DNA from: Amphiduros pacificus
Taxonomy: Eukaryota > Annelida > Polychaeta > Phyllodocida > Hesionidae
Reading direction: 5' to 3'
Length of the DNA stretch: 64,000 nucleotides
Assembly (NCBI GenBank): GCA_949316495.1
Contig: OX439012.1
Coordinates: forward strand, 5,277,559-5,341,558
Part shown: piece after piece, positions 1 to 14,600 of the stretch
Position numbering within the stretch: the stretch's first letter is position 1
How the letters are laid out: each line of letters starts with the position of its first letter
Notes under the pieces: generated by a model
Told to the model about the DNA's origin: nothing
The model's input: the letters and a program-made list of their open reading frames with translations, nothing else
Database searches by the model: none
Position numbers and translations under genes: made by a program

Positions 1-675
1 TGGTTGTGCATTTATCATTAATATATATATATTTTTTTTTTCAAGTAGAAATGCAGTTTTAACCATACACATTGACGTTCAGGTTTTATCATTATCAGAT
101 ATTTTATATTATAATTTTAAAATAAGGTAAAATTAGCAAGTTTGACAAATCAAAAGAAGGATAATCAGATTTGAAAAAGGTGTATATCTGTATATTTATA
201 AGGTGGAAAATAAAAAGGTTAATACTCATATTTTTTCCCTGTAGTATAAATATGTAAATGAATTTTTATGAAAATTGCACCCAGTAACTTTGCCTTCAAC
301 ACAATGTGCACGTGTGTAAGTGCATGTTTGTTACAACAATAACATACAAATAAACGCTGCTTTGTCTGTTTTTGGATTATTGTTGGACATTATAATTATT
401 AACAAAGACCAGAATGTGCAAAATTGATGAGTGTTAGCCCAACATCATGGAAAATGCCTTTTATTGTTTCATATCTTGACATATAAGGTATCAAAATGTT
501 TACAGAGAATTAGAAGAAAAAAGCAATATGATTGTTCTTACTCAATTAATTACATTTTTGGTATTGGATTATGGATATGGAAATTGGTGTTTACGTTTGC
601 AAATATTTACCAGTAGAAATTTTGACCTGAAAGGAGGTTACAAAAATTTTTACCATGCTTTATATGACTGGTGAC
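1..675. other. AT-rich sequence, nothing recognised
   Basis: I see no coding, RNA or repeat signature. The open frames here are short and of low complexity. Confidence 0.6.
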
Positions 676-767
676 TACCGTATTTACTCGTGTATAAGAC
701 GACCCCCCTAACATTAACTAAGGATTTGTGGACAAAAACCTTGTCTTATACACAAGTAAATACGGTA
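676..767. mobile_element. Small MITE with 27-bp terminal inverted repeats, TA target
   Basis: The arms 676-702 and 741-767 are inverted copies (TACCGTATTTACTYGTGTAT and onward) with about three mismatches. The outermost TA at each end fits a TA target duplication, as in Tc1/mariner-type non-autonomous elements. The 92-bp element has no coding capacity. Confidence 0.75.
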
Positions 768-1526
768 TTTTCTTTTCGTTTTGGGGCAATATAAGCTTGT
801 ATTGTCCTGAGAATTCACCTGCCTTAGGACAAAATATCTCCGACCTCCTAAAATGGTACCACGGCTTATAATTTTTCATAACTTACATTATTCTGATTAA
901 TTATGCAAGAATGCCAGGCACAAGAACAATCAATATGATTTTTTTCCCTGGTTACTGGGAATAAGAAATCAGAAATAAAATATGTTGAACAATATTTGGT
1001 TATTTTTATATTAGCAAGAATCAACATGAAAACTTGGTTCATTTTCAATGTTGCTAACCAGAACCAAAAATTCAAGTTGTTTTCCTTGTCTAATGCATTG
1101 CTTTACATTGTGACTCTTTACTTACTTTAAATTGGACCAAGGTCATTATTTATTTTGCAAATGAATATGGGTTTATAGCAATAAGGACTATTTATGAATA
1201 GATATGGGTGTAAATAAAATAAGGAGGATTTTGTAAATATTAAATGTACATGCCAGATGAGCATGAAATACTGGGAACAGAATAAACAAATCTAATATAA
1301 TTCACTTCAATTTTACTTGTTATTTTACTCAGTTCATGTTTGATAAATGGATTTGTTGCCGATTCCTATTTAAGTTTAACTTTGGTATAGGGTATTATCA
1401 TAAATGCATCTGTCCATCTTTGACAAAAAAGTTTGCAAAAGATCTATCAGGTTAACTTTCAAGCATCTTTAACCAGTTTGAAAAAGTTACCAGTGACAGG
1501 GTAGATTCAATTGTGTTACAACTGTA
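768..1526. other. AT-rich sequence, nothing recognised
   Basis: No gene or repeat is recognised between the small MITE and the 34-bp minisatellite. Confidence 0.6.
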
Positions 1527-2158
1527 TGCAGGTCCATGTAATGATGCTTTTTGGGGGCTCTGTAGGTCCATGTCATGATGCTTTTTGGGGGCTTTGTAAT
1601 AATAATAATAAAATAATAATAACAATTTGTATAGCGCTTTATCAGACTAGGTCTGCTCAAAGCGCTTGTAGGTCCATGTCATAATGCTTTTTGGGGGCTT
1701 TGTAGGTCCATGTCATGATGCTTTTTGGGGGCTTTGCAGGTCCATGTTATGATACTTTTTTGGAGTTTTGCAGGTCCATGTTATGAGGCTTTTTGGGGGC
1801 TTTGTAGGTCCATGTCATGATGCTTTTTGGGGGGCTTTGCAGATCGATGTCATGATCCTTTTTGGGGGCTTTGTAGGTCCATGTCATGATGCTTTTTGGG
1901 GGCTTTGTAGGTCCATGTCATGATGCTTTTTGGGGGCTTTGCAGGTCCATGTCATGATGCTTTTTGGGGGCTCTGTAGGTCCATGTTATGATGCTATTTG
2001 GGGGCTTTGCAGGTCCAGTTTATGATGCTTTTTGGGGGCTTTTAGGTCCATATCATGATGCTTTTTGGGGGCTTTATAGGTCCATGTTATGATGCTTTTT
2101 GGGGGCTTTGCAGGTCCATGTTATGATGCTTTTTGGGGGCTTTGTAGGTCCATGTTAT
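1527..2158. repeat. 34-bp minisatellite, left part
   Basis: The unit is GATGCTTTTTGGGGGCTTTG followed by TAGGTCCATGTCAT. About 16-17 copies occur, with small variants (CAGG/TAGG, GTTAT/GTCAT). It continues at 25699 after the 23.5-kb insertion, and is itself interrupted by a 67-bp retroposon tail. Confidence 0.95.
1599..1665 (-). mobile_element. 67-bp retroposon tail with TTGTA target duplication
   Basis: Read on the minus strand, it has a palindromic AGCGCTTT...AAAGCGCT segment followed by an ATT-repeat tail. It is flanked by TTGTA at 1594-1598 and 1666-1670. This fits a strongly 5'-truncated non-LTR element or SINE inserted in one minisatellite unit. The family is not determined. Confidence 0.6.
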
Positions 2159-2640
2159 GGTCTCACCCCAGTAATTGAGGCCCCCTATTGCAGGGAGGAT
2201 TAGACTTGCCGATTTCAAATTATCATAACTTCTTTAATAAAAATGTCAAGAGCTAAATCTAAGGCTCTACAATATTGTAAAATTCACAAATTTTCATATA
2301 AAACCATAAAAAAGGCATGTCAAGCACGAAAATCTCAAGTTAAATGCATTAATAGGACATTTTTTTTAAAAAACGTTTTCTTGTTTCTCACCAAAACACC
2401 TGCTGACAAATCATTACACGGCACTATTTTTCTCCATAAAAGCAAAGTTTCTTTCAAACTTCATTTTTTTTGCATAATTTTAGAAAACCCTCGTCATAAA
2501 CTGTCCAACTAAGCCAAACCTAAAGAATTTTCATCAATTTAGCACTGAAAAACGATCAAACAAAGACAGAAATGAATTTTTTACAATGTACTACTTCTCT
2601 GCTTCTACTCGTAGGTATACATAATTACTGGGGTGAGACC
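2159..2640. mobile_element. MITE copy 1 (18-bp TIRs), left border of the satellite array
   Basis: It begins GGTCTCACCCCAGTAATT and ends with the exact inverse, AATTACTGGGGTGAGACC. It is 482 bp, and the short frame inside has no protein features. Its left flank is TTAT (2155-2158), matching TTAT after the second copy at 25699-25702. The same element recurs in the same orientation at 25220-25698 with only a few small differences. Confidence 0.88.
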
Positions 2641-5600
2641 ATAATAGAGTAATGAAAAAAATGAATCTTCCCTATTTTTTTCCTGGTGAATTGTGTTGAT
2701 ATAAGTAATATATCTGTGCAGTTTTAGCAATTTAACTTAAAAAGAAAAAAAAGTTATGGCTGTTTAAACGTGGAGGGAATATCTGAAAAATGGCCGAAAA
2801 AGGAGAATTTAAAAAAAAAAAAATCGACCAATTGTTGGAATTTTTTTTTTTTTTCGTGCTTGACCCCCATTTTTTATGAAAAATTCTGAATCTGTATGCA
2901 ATTACGAACGTTTTGATGTATTACACAGTTCTGGCGACATTTTACAAGTTACATTTATTGAGGAGTAAACAGGCTGCATTTTTTAAGATTGGGGTCAAAA
3001 ATGGAGAAAAGAGGTTTCCAGGAAAATCATGTTTTTTGACCGTGATTGGAATGCTCTAATTAAAAAAAAATAATAATATAGGTGAGTCTTTGGTGTTCTA
3101 AATCAAGATTAATGTATTACCTGTGTAAAAAGTAACTAAAAAAAATTCCTGAATTATTTGTTACCACCGTAACTAAGGAGACAAAACATCTTGTCATAAT
3201 TCATCAAAATGCCCCAAAATGCCCCAAAATGCCAAAAATTTGGTAAACATGTCAGGATAATTTTCTCATTAATTTTCCAAATATTTAAATTTATGAAAAT
3301 AACAAATACTAAAACCTTTTTAATACATATCGTGACATTTTTAATCAATTTTGGCCCAAAAAAGATAAAAAAATATTTAATTTAACTTAATTCATATGCT
3401 CTACTATAGAGTAATGAAAAAAATGAATCTTCCCTATTTTTTTCCTGGTGAATTGTGTTGATATAAGTAATATATCTGTGCAGTTTTAGCAATTTAACTT
3501 AAAAAGAAAAAAAAGTTATGGCTGTTTAAACGTGGAGGGAATATCTGAAAAATGGCCGAAAAAGGAGAATTTAAAAAAAAAAAAATCGACCAATTGTTGG
3601 AATTTTTTTTTTTTTTCGTGCTTGACCCCCATTTTTTATGAAAAATTCTGAATCTGTATGCAATTACGAACGTTTTGATGTATTACACAGTTCTGGCGAC
3701 ATTTTACAAGTTACATTTATTGAGGAGTAAACAGGCTGCATTTTTTAAGATTGGGGTCAAAAATGGAGAAAAGAGGTTTCCAGGAAAATCATGTTTTTTG
3801 ACCGTGATTGGAATGCTCTAATTAAAAAAAAATAATAATATAGGTGAGTTTGGTGTTCTAAATCAAGATTAATGTATTACCTGTGTAAAAAGTAACTAAA
3901 AAAAATTCCTGAATTATTTGTTACCACCGTAACTAAGGAGACAAAACATCTTGTCATAATTCATCAAAATGCCCCAAAATGCCCCAAAATGCCAAAAATT
4001 TGGTAAACATGTCAGGATAATTTTCTCATTAATTTTCCAAATATTTAAATTTATGAAAATAACAAATACTAAAACCTTTTTAATACATATCGTGACATTT
4101 TTAATCAATTTTGGCCCAAAAAAGATAAAAAAATATTTAATTTAACTTAATTCATATGCTCTACTATAGAGTAATGAAAAAAATGAATCTTCCCTATTTT
4201 TTTCCTGGTGAATTGTGTTGATATAAGTAATATATCTGTGCAGTTTTAGCAATTTAACTTAAAAAGAAAAAAAAGTTATGGCTGTTTAAACGTGGAGGGA
4301 ATATCTGAAAAATGGCCGAAAAAGGAGAATTTAAAAAAAAAAAATCGACCAATTGTTGGAATTTTTTTTTTTTTTCGTGCTTGACCCCCATTTTTTATGA
4401 AAAATTCTGAATCTGTATGCAATTACGAACGTTTTGATGTATTACACAGTTCTGGCGACATTTTACAAGTTACATTTATTGAGGAGTAAACAGGCTGCAT
4501 TTTTTAAGATTGGGGTCAAAAATGGAGAAAAGAGGTTTCCAGGAAAATCATGTTTTTTGACCGTGATTGGAATGCTCTAATTAAAAAAAAATAATAATAT
4601 AGGTGAGTCTTTGGTGTTCTAAATCAAGATTAATGTATTACCTGTGTAAAAAGTAACTAAAAAAAATTCCTGAATTATTTGTTACCACCGTAACTAAGGA
4701 GACAAAACATCTTGTCATAATTCATCAAAATGCCCCAAAATGCCCCAAAATGCCAAAAATTTGGTAAACATGTCAGGATAATTTTCTCATTAATTTTCCA
4801 AATATTTAAATTTATGAAAATAACAAATACTAAAACCTTTTTAATACATATCGTGACATTTTTAATCAATTTTGGCCCAAAAAAGATAAAAAAATATTTA
4901 ATTTAACTTAATTCATATGCTCTACTATAGAGTAATGAAAAAAATGAATCTTCCCTATTTTTTTCCTGGTGAATTGTGTTGATATAAGTAATATATCTGT
5001 GCAGTTTTAGCAATTTAACTTAAAAAGAAAAAAAAGTTATGGCTGTTTAAACGTGGAGGGAATATCTGAAAAATGGCCGAAAAAGGAGAATTTAAAAAAA
5101 AAAAAATCGACCAATTGTTGGAATTTTTTTTTTTTTTTCGTGCTTGACCCCCATTTTTTATGAAAAATTCTGAATCTGTATGCAATTACGAACGTTTTGA
5201 TGTATTACGCAGTTCTGGCGACATTTTACAAGTTACATTTATTGAGGAGTAAACAGGCTGCATTTTTTAAGATTGGGGTCAAAAATGGAGAAAAGAGGTT
5301 TCCAGGAAAATCATGTTTTTTGACTGTGATTGGAATGCTCTAATTAAAAAAAAATAATAATATAGGTGAGTCTTTGGTGTTCTAAATCAAGATTAATGTA
5401 TTACCTGTGTAAAAAGTAACTAAAAAAAATTCCTGAATTATTTGTTACCACCGTAACTAAGGAGACAAAACATCTTGTCATAATTCATCAAAATGCCCCA
5501 AAATGCCCCAAAATGCCAAAAATTTGGTAAACATGTCAGGATAATTTTCTCATTAATTTTCCAAATATTTAAATTTATGAAAATAACAAATACTAAAACC

Positions 5601-8600
5601 TTTTTAATACATATCGTGACATTTTTAATCAATTTTGGCCCAAAAAAGATAAAAAAATATTTAATTTAACTTAATTCATATGCTCTACTATAGAGTAATG
5701 AAAAAAATGAATCTTCCCTATTTTTTTCCTGGTGAATTGTGTTGATATAAGTAATATATCTGTGCAGTTTTAGCAATTTAACTTAAAAAGAAAAAAAAGT
5801 TATGGCTGTTTAAACGTGGAGGGAATATCTGAAAAATGGCCGAAAAAGGAGAATTAAAAAAAAAAAAAAATCGACCAATTGTTGGAATTTTTTTTTTTTT
5901 TTCGTGCTTGACCCCCATTTTTTATGAAAAATTCTGAATCTGTATGCAATTACGAACGTTTTGATGTATTACGCAGTTCTGGCGACATTTTACAAGTTAC
6001 ATTTATTGAGGAGTAAACAGGCTGCATTTTTTAAGATTGGGGTCAAAAATGGAGAAAAGAGGTTTCCAGGAAAATCATGTTTTTTGACCGTGATTGGAAT
6101 GCTCTAATTAAAAAAAAATAATAATATAGGTGAGTCTTTGGTGTTCTAAATCAAGATTAATGTATTACCTGTGTAAAAAGTAACTAAAAAAAATTCCTGA
6201 ATTATTTGTTACCACCGTAACTAAGGAGACAAAACATCTTGTCATAATTCATCAAAATGCCCCAAAATGCCCCAAAATGCCAAAAATTTGGTAAACATGT
6301 CAGGATAATTTTCTCATTAATTTTCCAAATATTTAAATTTATGAAAATAACAAATACTAAAACCTTTTTAATACATATCGTGACATTTTTAATCAATTTT
6401 GGCCCAAAAAAGATAAAAAAATATTTAATTTAACTTAATTCATATGCTCTACTATAGAGTAATGAAAAAAATGAATCTTCCCTATTTTTTTCCTGGTGAA
6501 TTGTGTTGATATAAGTAATATATCTGTGCAGTTTTAGCAATTTAACTTAAAAAGAAAAAAAAGTTATGGCTGTTTAAACGTGGAGGGAATATCTGAAAAA
6601 TGGCCGAAAAAGGAGAATTAAAAAAAAAAAAAAATCGACCAATTGTTGGAATTTTTTTTTTTTTTCGTGCTTGACCCCCATTTTTTATGAAAAATTCTGA
6701 ATCTGTATGCAATTACGAACGTTTTGATGTATTACGCAGTTCTGGCGACATTTTACAAGTTACATTTATTGAGGAGTAAACAGGCTGCATTTTTTAAGAT
6801 TGGGGTCAAAAATGGAGAAAAGAGGTTTCCAGGAAAATCATGTTTTTTGACCGTGATTGGAATGCTCTAATTAAAAAAAAATAATAATATAGGTGAGTCT
6901 TTGGTGTTCTAAATCAAGATTAATGTATTACCTGTGTAAAAAGTAACTAAAAAAAATTCCTGAATTATTTGTTACCACCGTAACTAAGGAGACAAAACAT
7001 CTTGTCATAATTCATCAAAATGCCCCAAAATGCCCCAAAATGCCAAAAATTTGGTAAACATGTCAGGATAATTTTCTCATTAATTTTCCAAATATTTAAA
7101 TTTATGAAAATAACAAATACTAAAACCTTTTTAATACATATCGTGACATTTTTAATCAATTTTGGCCCAAAAAAGATAAAAAAATATTTAATTTAACTTA
7201 ATTCATATGCTCTACTATAGAGTAATGAAAAAAATGAATCTTCCCTATTTTTTTCCTGGTGAATTGTGTTGATATAAGTAATATATCTGTGCAGTTTTAG
7301 CAATTTAACTTAAAAAGAAAAAAAAGTTATGGCTGTTTAAACGTGGAGGGAATATCTGAAAAATGGCCGAAAAAGGAGAATTTAAAAAAAAAAAAAATCG
7401 ACCAATTGTTGGAATTTTTTTTTTTTTTTCGTGCTTGACCCCCATTTTTTATGAAAAATTCTGAATCTGTATGCAATTACGAACGTTTTGATGTATTACG
7501 CAGTTCTGGCGACATTTTACAAGTTACATTTATTGAGGAGTAAACAGGCTGCATTTTTTAAGATTGGGGTCAAAAATGGAGAAAAGAGGTTTCCAGGAAA
7601 ATCATGTTTTTTGACTGTGATTGGAATGCTCTAATTAAAAAAAAATAATAATATAGGTGAGTCTTTGGTGTTCTAAATCAAGATTAATGTATTACCTGTG
7701 TAAAAAGTAACTAAAAAAAATTCCTGAATTATTTGTTACCACCGTAACTAAGGAGACAAAACATCTTGTCATAATTCATCAAAATGCCCCAAAATGCCCC
7801 AAAATGCCAAAAATTTGGTAAACATGTCAGGATAATTTTCTCATTAATTTTCCAAATATTTAAATTTATGAAAATAACAAATACTAAAACCTTTTTAATA
7901 CATATCGTGACATTTTTAATCAATTTTGGCCCAAAAAAGATAAAAAAATATTTAATTTAACTTAATTCATATGCTCTACTATAGAGTAATGAAAAAAATG
8001 AATCTTCCCTATTTTTTTCCTGGTGAATTGTGTTGATATAAGTAATATATCTGTGCAGTTTTAGCAATTTAACTTAAAAAGAAAAAAAAGTTATGGCTGT
8101 TTAAACGTGGAGGGAATATCTGAAAAATGGCCGAAAAAGGAGAATTAAAAAAAAAAAAAATCGACCAATTGTTGGAATTTTTTTTTTTTTTTCGTGCTTG
8201 ACCCCCATTTTTTATGAAAAATTCTGAATCTGTATGCAATTACGAACGTTTTGATGTATTACGCAGTTCTGGCGACATTTTACAAGTTACATTTATTGAG
8301 GAGTAAACAGGCTGCATTTTTTAAGATTGGGGTCAAAAATGGAGAAAAGAGGTTTCCAGGAAAATCATGTTTTTTGACCGTGATTGGAATGCTCTAATTA
8401 AAAAAAAATAATAATATAGGTGAGTCTTTGGTGTTCTAAATCAAGATTAATGTATTACCTGTGTAAAAAGTAACTAAAAAAAATTCCTGAATTATTTGTT
8501 ACCACCGTAACTAAGGAGACAAAACATCTTGTCATAATTCATCAAAATGCCCCAAAATGCCCCAAAATGCCAAAAATTTGGTAAACATGTCAGGATAATT

Positions 8601-11600
8601 TTCTCATTAATTTTCCAAATATTTAAATTTATGAAAATAACAAATACTAAAACCTTTTTAATACATATCGTGACATTTTTAATCAATTTTGGCCCAAAAA
8701 AGATAAAAAAATATTTAATTTAACTTAATTCATATGCTCTACTATAGAGTAATGAAAAAAATGAATCTTCCCTATTTTTTTCCTGGTGAATTGTGTTGAT
8801 ATAAGTAATATATCTGTGCAGTTTTAGCAATTTAACTTAAAAAGAAAAAAAAGTTATGGCTGTTTAAACGTGGAGGGAATATCTGAAAAATGGCCGAAAA
8901 AGGAGAATTTAAAAAAAAAAAAAATCGACCAATTGTTGGAATTTTTTTTTTTTTTTCGTGCTTGACCCCCATTTTTTATGAAAAATTCTGAATCTGTATG
9001 CAATTACGAACGTTTTGATGTATTACGCAGTTCTGGCGACATTTTACAAGTTACATTTATTGAGGAGTAAACAGGCTGCATTTTTTAAGATTGGGGTCAA
9101 AAATGGAGAAAAGAGGTTTCCAGGAAAATCATGTTTTTTGACTGTGATTGGAATGCTCTAATTAAAAAAAAATAATAATATAGGTGAGTCTTTGGTGTTC
9201 TAAATCAAGATTAATGTATTACCTGTGTAAAAAGTAACTAAAAAAAATTCCTGAATTATTTGTTACCACCGTAACTAAGGAGACAAAACATCTTGTCATA
9301 ATTCATCAAAATGCCCCAAAATGCCCCAAAATGCCAAAAATTTGGTAAACATGTCAGGATAATTTTCTCATTAATTTTCCAAATATTTAAATTTATGAAA
9401 ATAACAAATACTAAAACCTTTTTAATACATATCGTGACATTTTTAATCAATTTTGGCCCAAAAAAGATAAAAAAATATTTAATTTAACTTAATTCATATG
9501 CTCTACTATAGAGTAATGAAAAAAATGAATCTTCCCTATTTTTTTCCTGGTGAATTGTGTTGATATAAGTAATATATCTGTGCAGTTTTAGCAATTTAAC
9601 TTAAAAAGAAAAAAAAGTTATGGCTGTTTAAACGTGGAGGGAATATCTGAAAAATGGCCGAAAAAGGAGAATTAAAAAAAAAAAAAAATCGACCAATTGT
9701 TGGAATTTTTTTTTTTTTTTCGTGCTTGACCCCCATTTTTTATGAAAAATTCTGAATCTGTATGCAATTACGAACGTTTTGATGTATTACGCAGTTCTGG
9801 CGACATTTTACAAGTTACATTTATTGAGGAGTAAACAGGCTGCATTTTTTAAGATTGGGGTCAAAAATGGAGAAAAGAGGTTTCCAGGAAAATCATGTTT
9901 TTTGACCGTGATTGGAATGCTCTAATTAAAAAAAAATAATAATATAGGTGAGTCTTTGGTGTTCTAAATCAAGATTAATGTATTACCTGTGTAAAAAGTA
10001 ACTAAAAAAAATTCCTGAATTATTTGTTACCACCGTAACTAAGGAGACAAAACATCTTGTCATAATTCATCAAAATGCCCCAAAATGCCCCAAAATGCCA
10101 AAAATTTGGTAAACATGTCAGGATAATTTTCTCATTAATTTTCCAAATATTTAAATTTATGAAAATAACAAATACTAAAACCTTTTTAATACATATCGTG
10201 ACATTTTTAATCAATTTTGGCCCAAAAAAGATAAAAAAATATTTAATTTAACTTAATTCATATGCTCTACTATAGAGTAATGAAAAAAATGAATCTTCCC
10301 TATTTTTTTCCTGGTGAATTGTGTTGATATAAGTAATATATCTGTGCAGTTTTAGCAATTTAACTTAAAAAGAAAAAAAAGTTATGGCTGTTTAAACGTG
10401 GAGGGAATATCTGAAAAATGGCCGAAAAAGGAGAATTAAAAAAAAAAAAAAATCGACCAATTGTTGGAATTTTTTTTTTTTTTTCGTGCTTGACCCCCAT
10501 TTTTTATGAAAAATTCTGAATCTGTATGCAATTACGAACGTTTTGATGTATTACGCAGTTCTGGCGACATTTTACAAGTTACATTTATTGAGGAGTAAAC
10601 AGGCTGCATTTTTTAAGATTGGGGTCAAAAATGGAGAAAAGAGGTTTCCAGGAAAATCATGTTTTTTGACCGTGATTGGAATGCTCTAATTAAAAAAAAA
10701 TAATAATATAGGTGAGTCTTTGGTGTTCTAAATCAAGATTAATGTATTACCTGTGTAAAAAGTAACTAAAAAAAATTCCTGAATTATTTGTTACCACCGT
10801 AACTAAGGAGACAAAACATCTTGTCATAATTCATCAAAATGCCCCAAAATGCCCCAAAATGCCAAAAATTTGGTAAACATGTCAGGATAATTTTCTCATT
10901 AATTTTCCAAATATTTAAATTTATGAAAATAACAAATACTAAAACCTTTTTAATACATATCGTGACATTTTTAATCAATTTTGGCCCAAAAAAGATAAAA
11001 AAATATTTAATTTAACTTAATTCATATGCTCTACTATAGAGTAATGAAAAAAATGAATCTTCCCTATTTTTTTCCTGGTGAATTGTGTTGATATAAGTAA
11101 TATATCTGTGCAGTTTTAGCAATTTAACTTAAAAAGAAAAAAAAGTTATGGCTGTTTAAACGTGGAGGGAATATCTGAAAAATGGCCGAAAAAGGAGAAT
11201 TAAAAAAAAAAAAAAATCGACCAATTGTTGGAATTTTTTTTTTTTTTTCGTGCTTGACCCCCATTTTTTATGAAAAATTCTGAATCTGTATGCAATTACG
11301 AACGTTTTGATGTATTACGCAGTTCTGGCGACATTTTACAAGTTACATTTATTGAGGAGTAAACAGGCTGCATTTTTTAAGATTGGGGTCAAAAATGGAG
11401 AAAAGAGGTTTCCAGGAAAATCATGTTTTTTGACCGTGATTGGAATGCTCTAATTAAAAAAAAATAATAATATAGGTGAGTCTTTGGTGTTCTAAATCAA
11501 GATTAATGTATTACCTGTGTAAAAAGTAACTAAAAAAAATTCCTGAATTATTTGTTACCACCGTAACTAAGGAGACAAAACATCTTGTCATAATTCATCA

Positions 11601-14600
11601 AAATGCCCCAAAATGCCCCAAAATGCCAAAAATTTGGTAAACATGTCAGGATAATTTTCTCATTAATTTTCCAAATATTTAAATTTATGAAAATAACAAA
11701 TACTAAAACCTTTTTAATACATATCGTGACATTTTTAATCAATTTTGGCCCAAAAAAGATAAAAAAATATTTAATTTAACTTAATTCATATGCTCTACTA
11801 TAGAGTAATGAAAAAAATGAATCTTCCCTATTTTTTTCCTGGTGAATTGTGTTGATATAAGTAATATATCTGTGCAGTTTTAGCAATTTAACTTAAAAAG
11901 AAAAAAAAGTTATGGCTGTTTAAACGTGGAGGGAATATCTGAAAAATGGCCGAAAAAGGAGAATTAAAAAAAAAAAAAAATCGACCAATTGTTGGAATTT
12001 TTTTTTTTTTTTCGTGCTTGACCCCCATTTTTTATGAAAAATTCTGAATCTGTATGCAATTACGAACGTTTTGATGTATTACGCAGTTCTGGCGACATTT
12101 TACAAGTTACATTTATTGAGGAGTAAACAGGCTGCATTTTTTAAGATTGGGGTCAAAAATGGAGAAAAGAGGTTTCCAGGAAAATCATGTTTTTTGACCG
12201 TGATTGGAATGCTCTAATTAAAAAAAAATAATAATATAGGTGAGTCTTTGGTGTTCTAAATCAAGATTAATGTATTACCTGTGTAAAAAGTAACTAAAAA
12301 AAATTCCTGAATTATTTGTTACCACCGTAACTAAGGAGACAAAACATCTTGTCATAATTCATCAAAATGCCCCAAAATGCCCCAAAATGCCAAAAATTTG
12401 GTAAACATGTCAGGATAATTTTCTCATTAATTTTCCAAATATTTAAATTTATGAAAATAACAAATACTAAAACCTTTTTAATACATATCGTGACATTTTT
12501 AATCAATTTTGGCCCAAAAAAGATAAAAAAATATTTAATTTAACTTAATTCATATGCTCTACTATAGAGTAATGAAAAAAATGAATCTTCCCTATTTTTT
12601 TCCTGGTGAATTGTGTTGATATAAGTAATATATCTGTGCAGTTTTAGCAATTTAACTTAAAAAGAAAAAAAAGTTATGGCTGTTTAAACGTGGAGGGAAT
12701 ATCTGAAAAATGGCCGAAAAAGGAGAATTTAAAAAAAAAAAATCGACCAATTGTTGGAATTTTTTTTTTTTTTCGTGCTTGACCCCCATTTTTTATGAAA
12801 AATTCTGAATCTGTATGCAATTACGAACGTTTTGATGTATTACACAGTTCTGGCGACATTTTACAAGTTACATTTATTGAGGAGTAAACAGGCTGCATTT
12901 TTTAAGATTGGGGTCAAAAATGGAGAAAAGAGGTTTCCAGGAAAATCATGTTTTTTGACCGTGATTGGAATGCTCTAATTAAAAAAAAATAATAATATAG
13001 GTGAGTCTTTGGTGTTCTAAATCAAGATTAATGTATTACCTGTGTAAAAAGTAACTAAAAAAAATTCCTGAATTATTTGTTACCACCGTAACTAAGGAGA
13101 CAAAACATCTTGTCATAATTCATCAAAATGCCCCAAAATGCCCCAAAATGCCAAAAATTTGGTAAACATGTCAGGATAATTTTCTCATTAATTTTCCAAA
13201 TATTTAAATTTATGAAAATAACAAATACTAAAACCTTTTTAATACATATCGTGACATTTTTAATCAATTTTGGCCCAAAAAAGATAAAAAAATATTTAAT
13301 TTAACTTAATTCATATGCTCTACTATAGAGTAATGAAAAAAATGAATCTTCCCTATTTTTTTCCTGGTGAATTGTGTTGATATAAGTAATATATCTGTGC
13401 AGTTTTAGCAATTTAACTTAAAAAGAAAAAAAAGTTATGGCTGTTTAAACGTGGAGGGAATATCTGAAAAATGGCCGAAAAAGGAGAATTTAAAAAAAAA
13501 AAATCGACCAATTGTTGGAATTTTTTTTTTTTTTCGTGCTTGACCCCCATTTTTTATGAAAAATTCTGAATCTGTATGCAATTACGAACGTTTTGATGTA
13601 TTACACAGTTCTGGCGACATTTTACAAGTTACATTTATTGAGGAGTAAACAGGCTGCATTTTTTAAGATTGGGGTCAAAAATGGAGAAAAGAGGTTTCCA
13701 GGAAAATCATGTTTTTTGACCGTGATTGGAATGCTCTAATTAAAAAAAAATAATAATATAGGTGAGTCTTTGGTGTTCTAAATCAAGATTAATGTATTAC
13801 CTGTGTAAAAAGTAACTAAAAAAAATTCCTGAATTATTTGTTACCACCGTAACTAAGGAGACAAAACATCTTGTCATAATTCATCAAAATGCCCCAAAAT
13901 GCCCCAAAATGCCAAAAATTTGGTAAACATGTCAGGATAATTTTCTCATTAATTTTCCAAATATTTAAATTTATGAAAATAACAAATACTAAAACCTTTT
14001 TAATACATATCGTGACATTTTTAATCAATTTTGGCCCAAAAAAGATAAAAAAATATTTAATTTAACTTAATTCATATGCTCTACTATAGAGTAATGAAAA
14101 AAATGAATCTTCCCTATTTTTTTCCTGGTGAATTGTGTTGATATAAGTAATATATCTGTGCAGTTTTAGCAATTTAACTTAAAAAGAAAAAAAAGTTATG
14201 GCTGTTTAAACGTGGAGGGAATATCTGAAAAATGGCCGAAAAAGGAGAATTTAAAAAAAAAAAATCGACCAATTGTTGGAATTTTTTTTTTTTTTCGTGC
14301 TTGACCCCCATTTTTTATGAAAAATTCTGAATCTGTATGCAATTACGAACGTTTTGATGTATTACACAGTTCTGGCGACATTTTACAAGTTACATTTATT
14401 GAGGAGTAAACAGGCTGCATTTTTTAAGATTGGGGTCAAAAATGGAGAAAAGAGGTTTCCAGGAAAATCATGTTTTTTGACCGTGATTGGAATGCTCTAA
14501 TTAAAAAAAAATAATAATATAGGTGAGTCTTTGGTGTTCTAAATCAAGATTAATGTATTACCTGTGTAAAAAGTAACTAAAAAAAATTCCTGAATTATTT

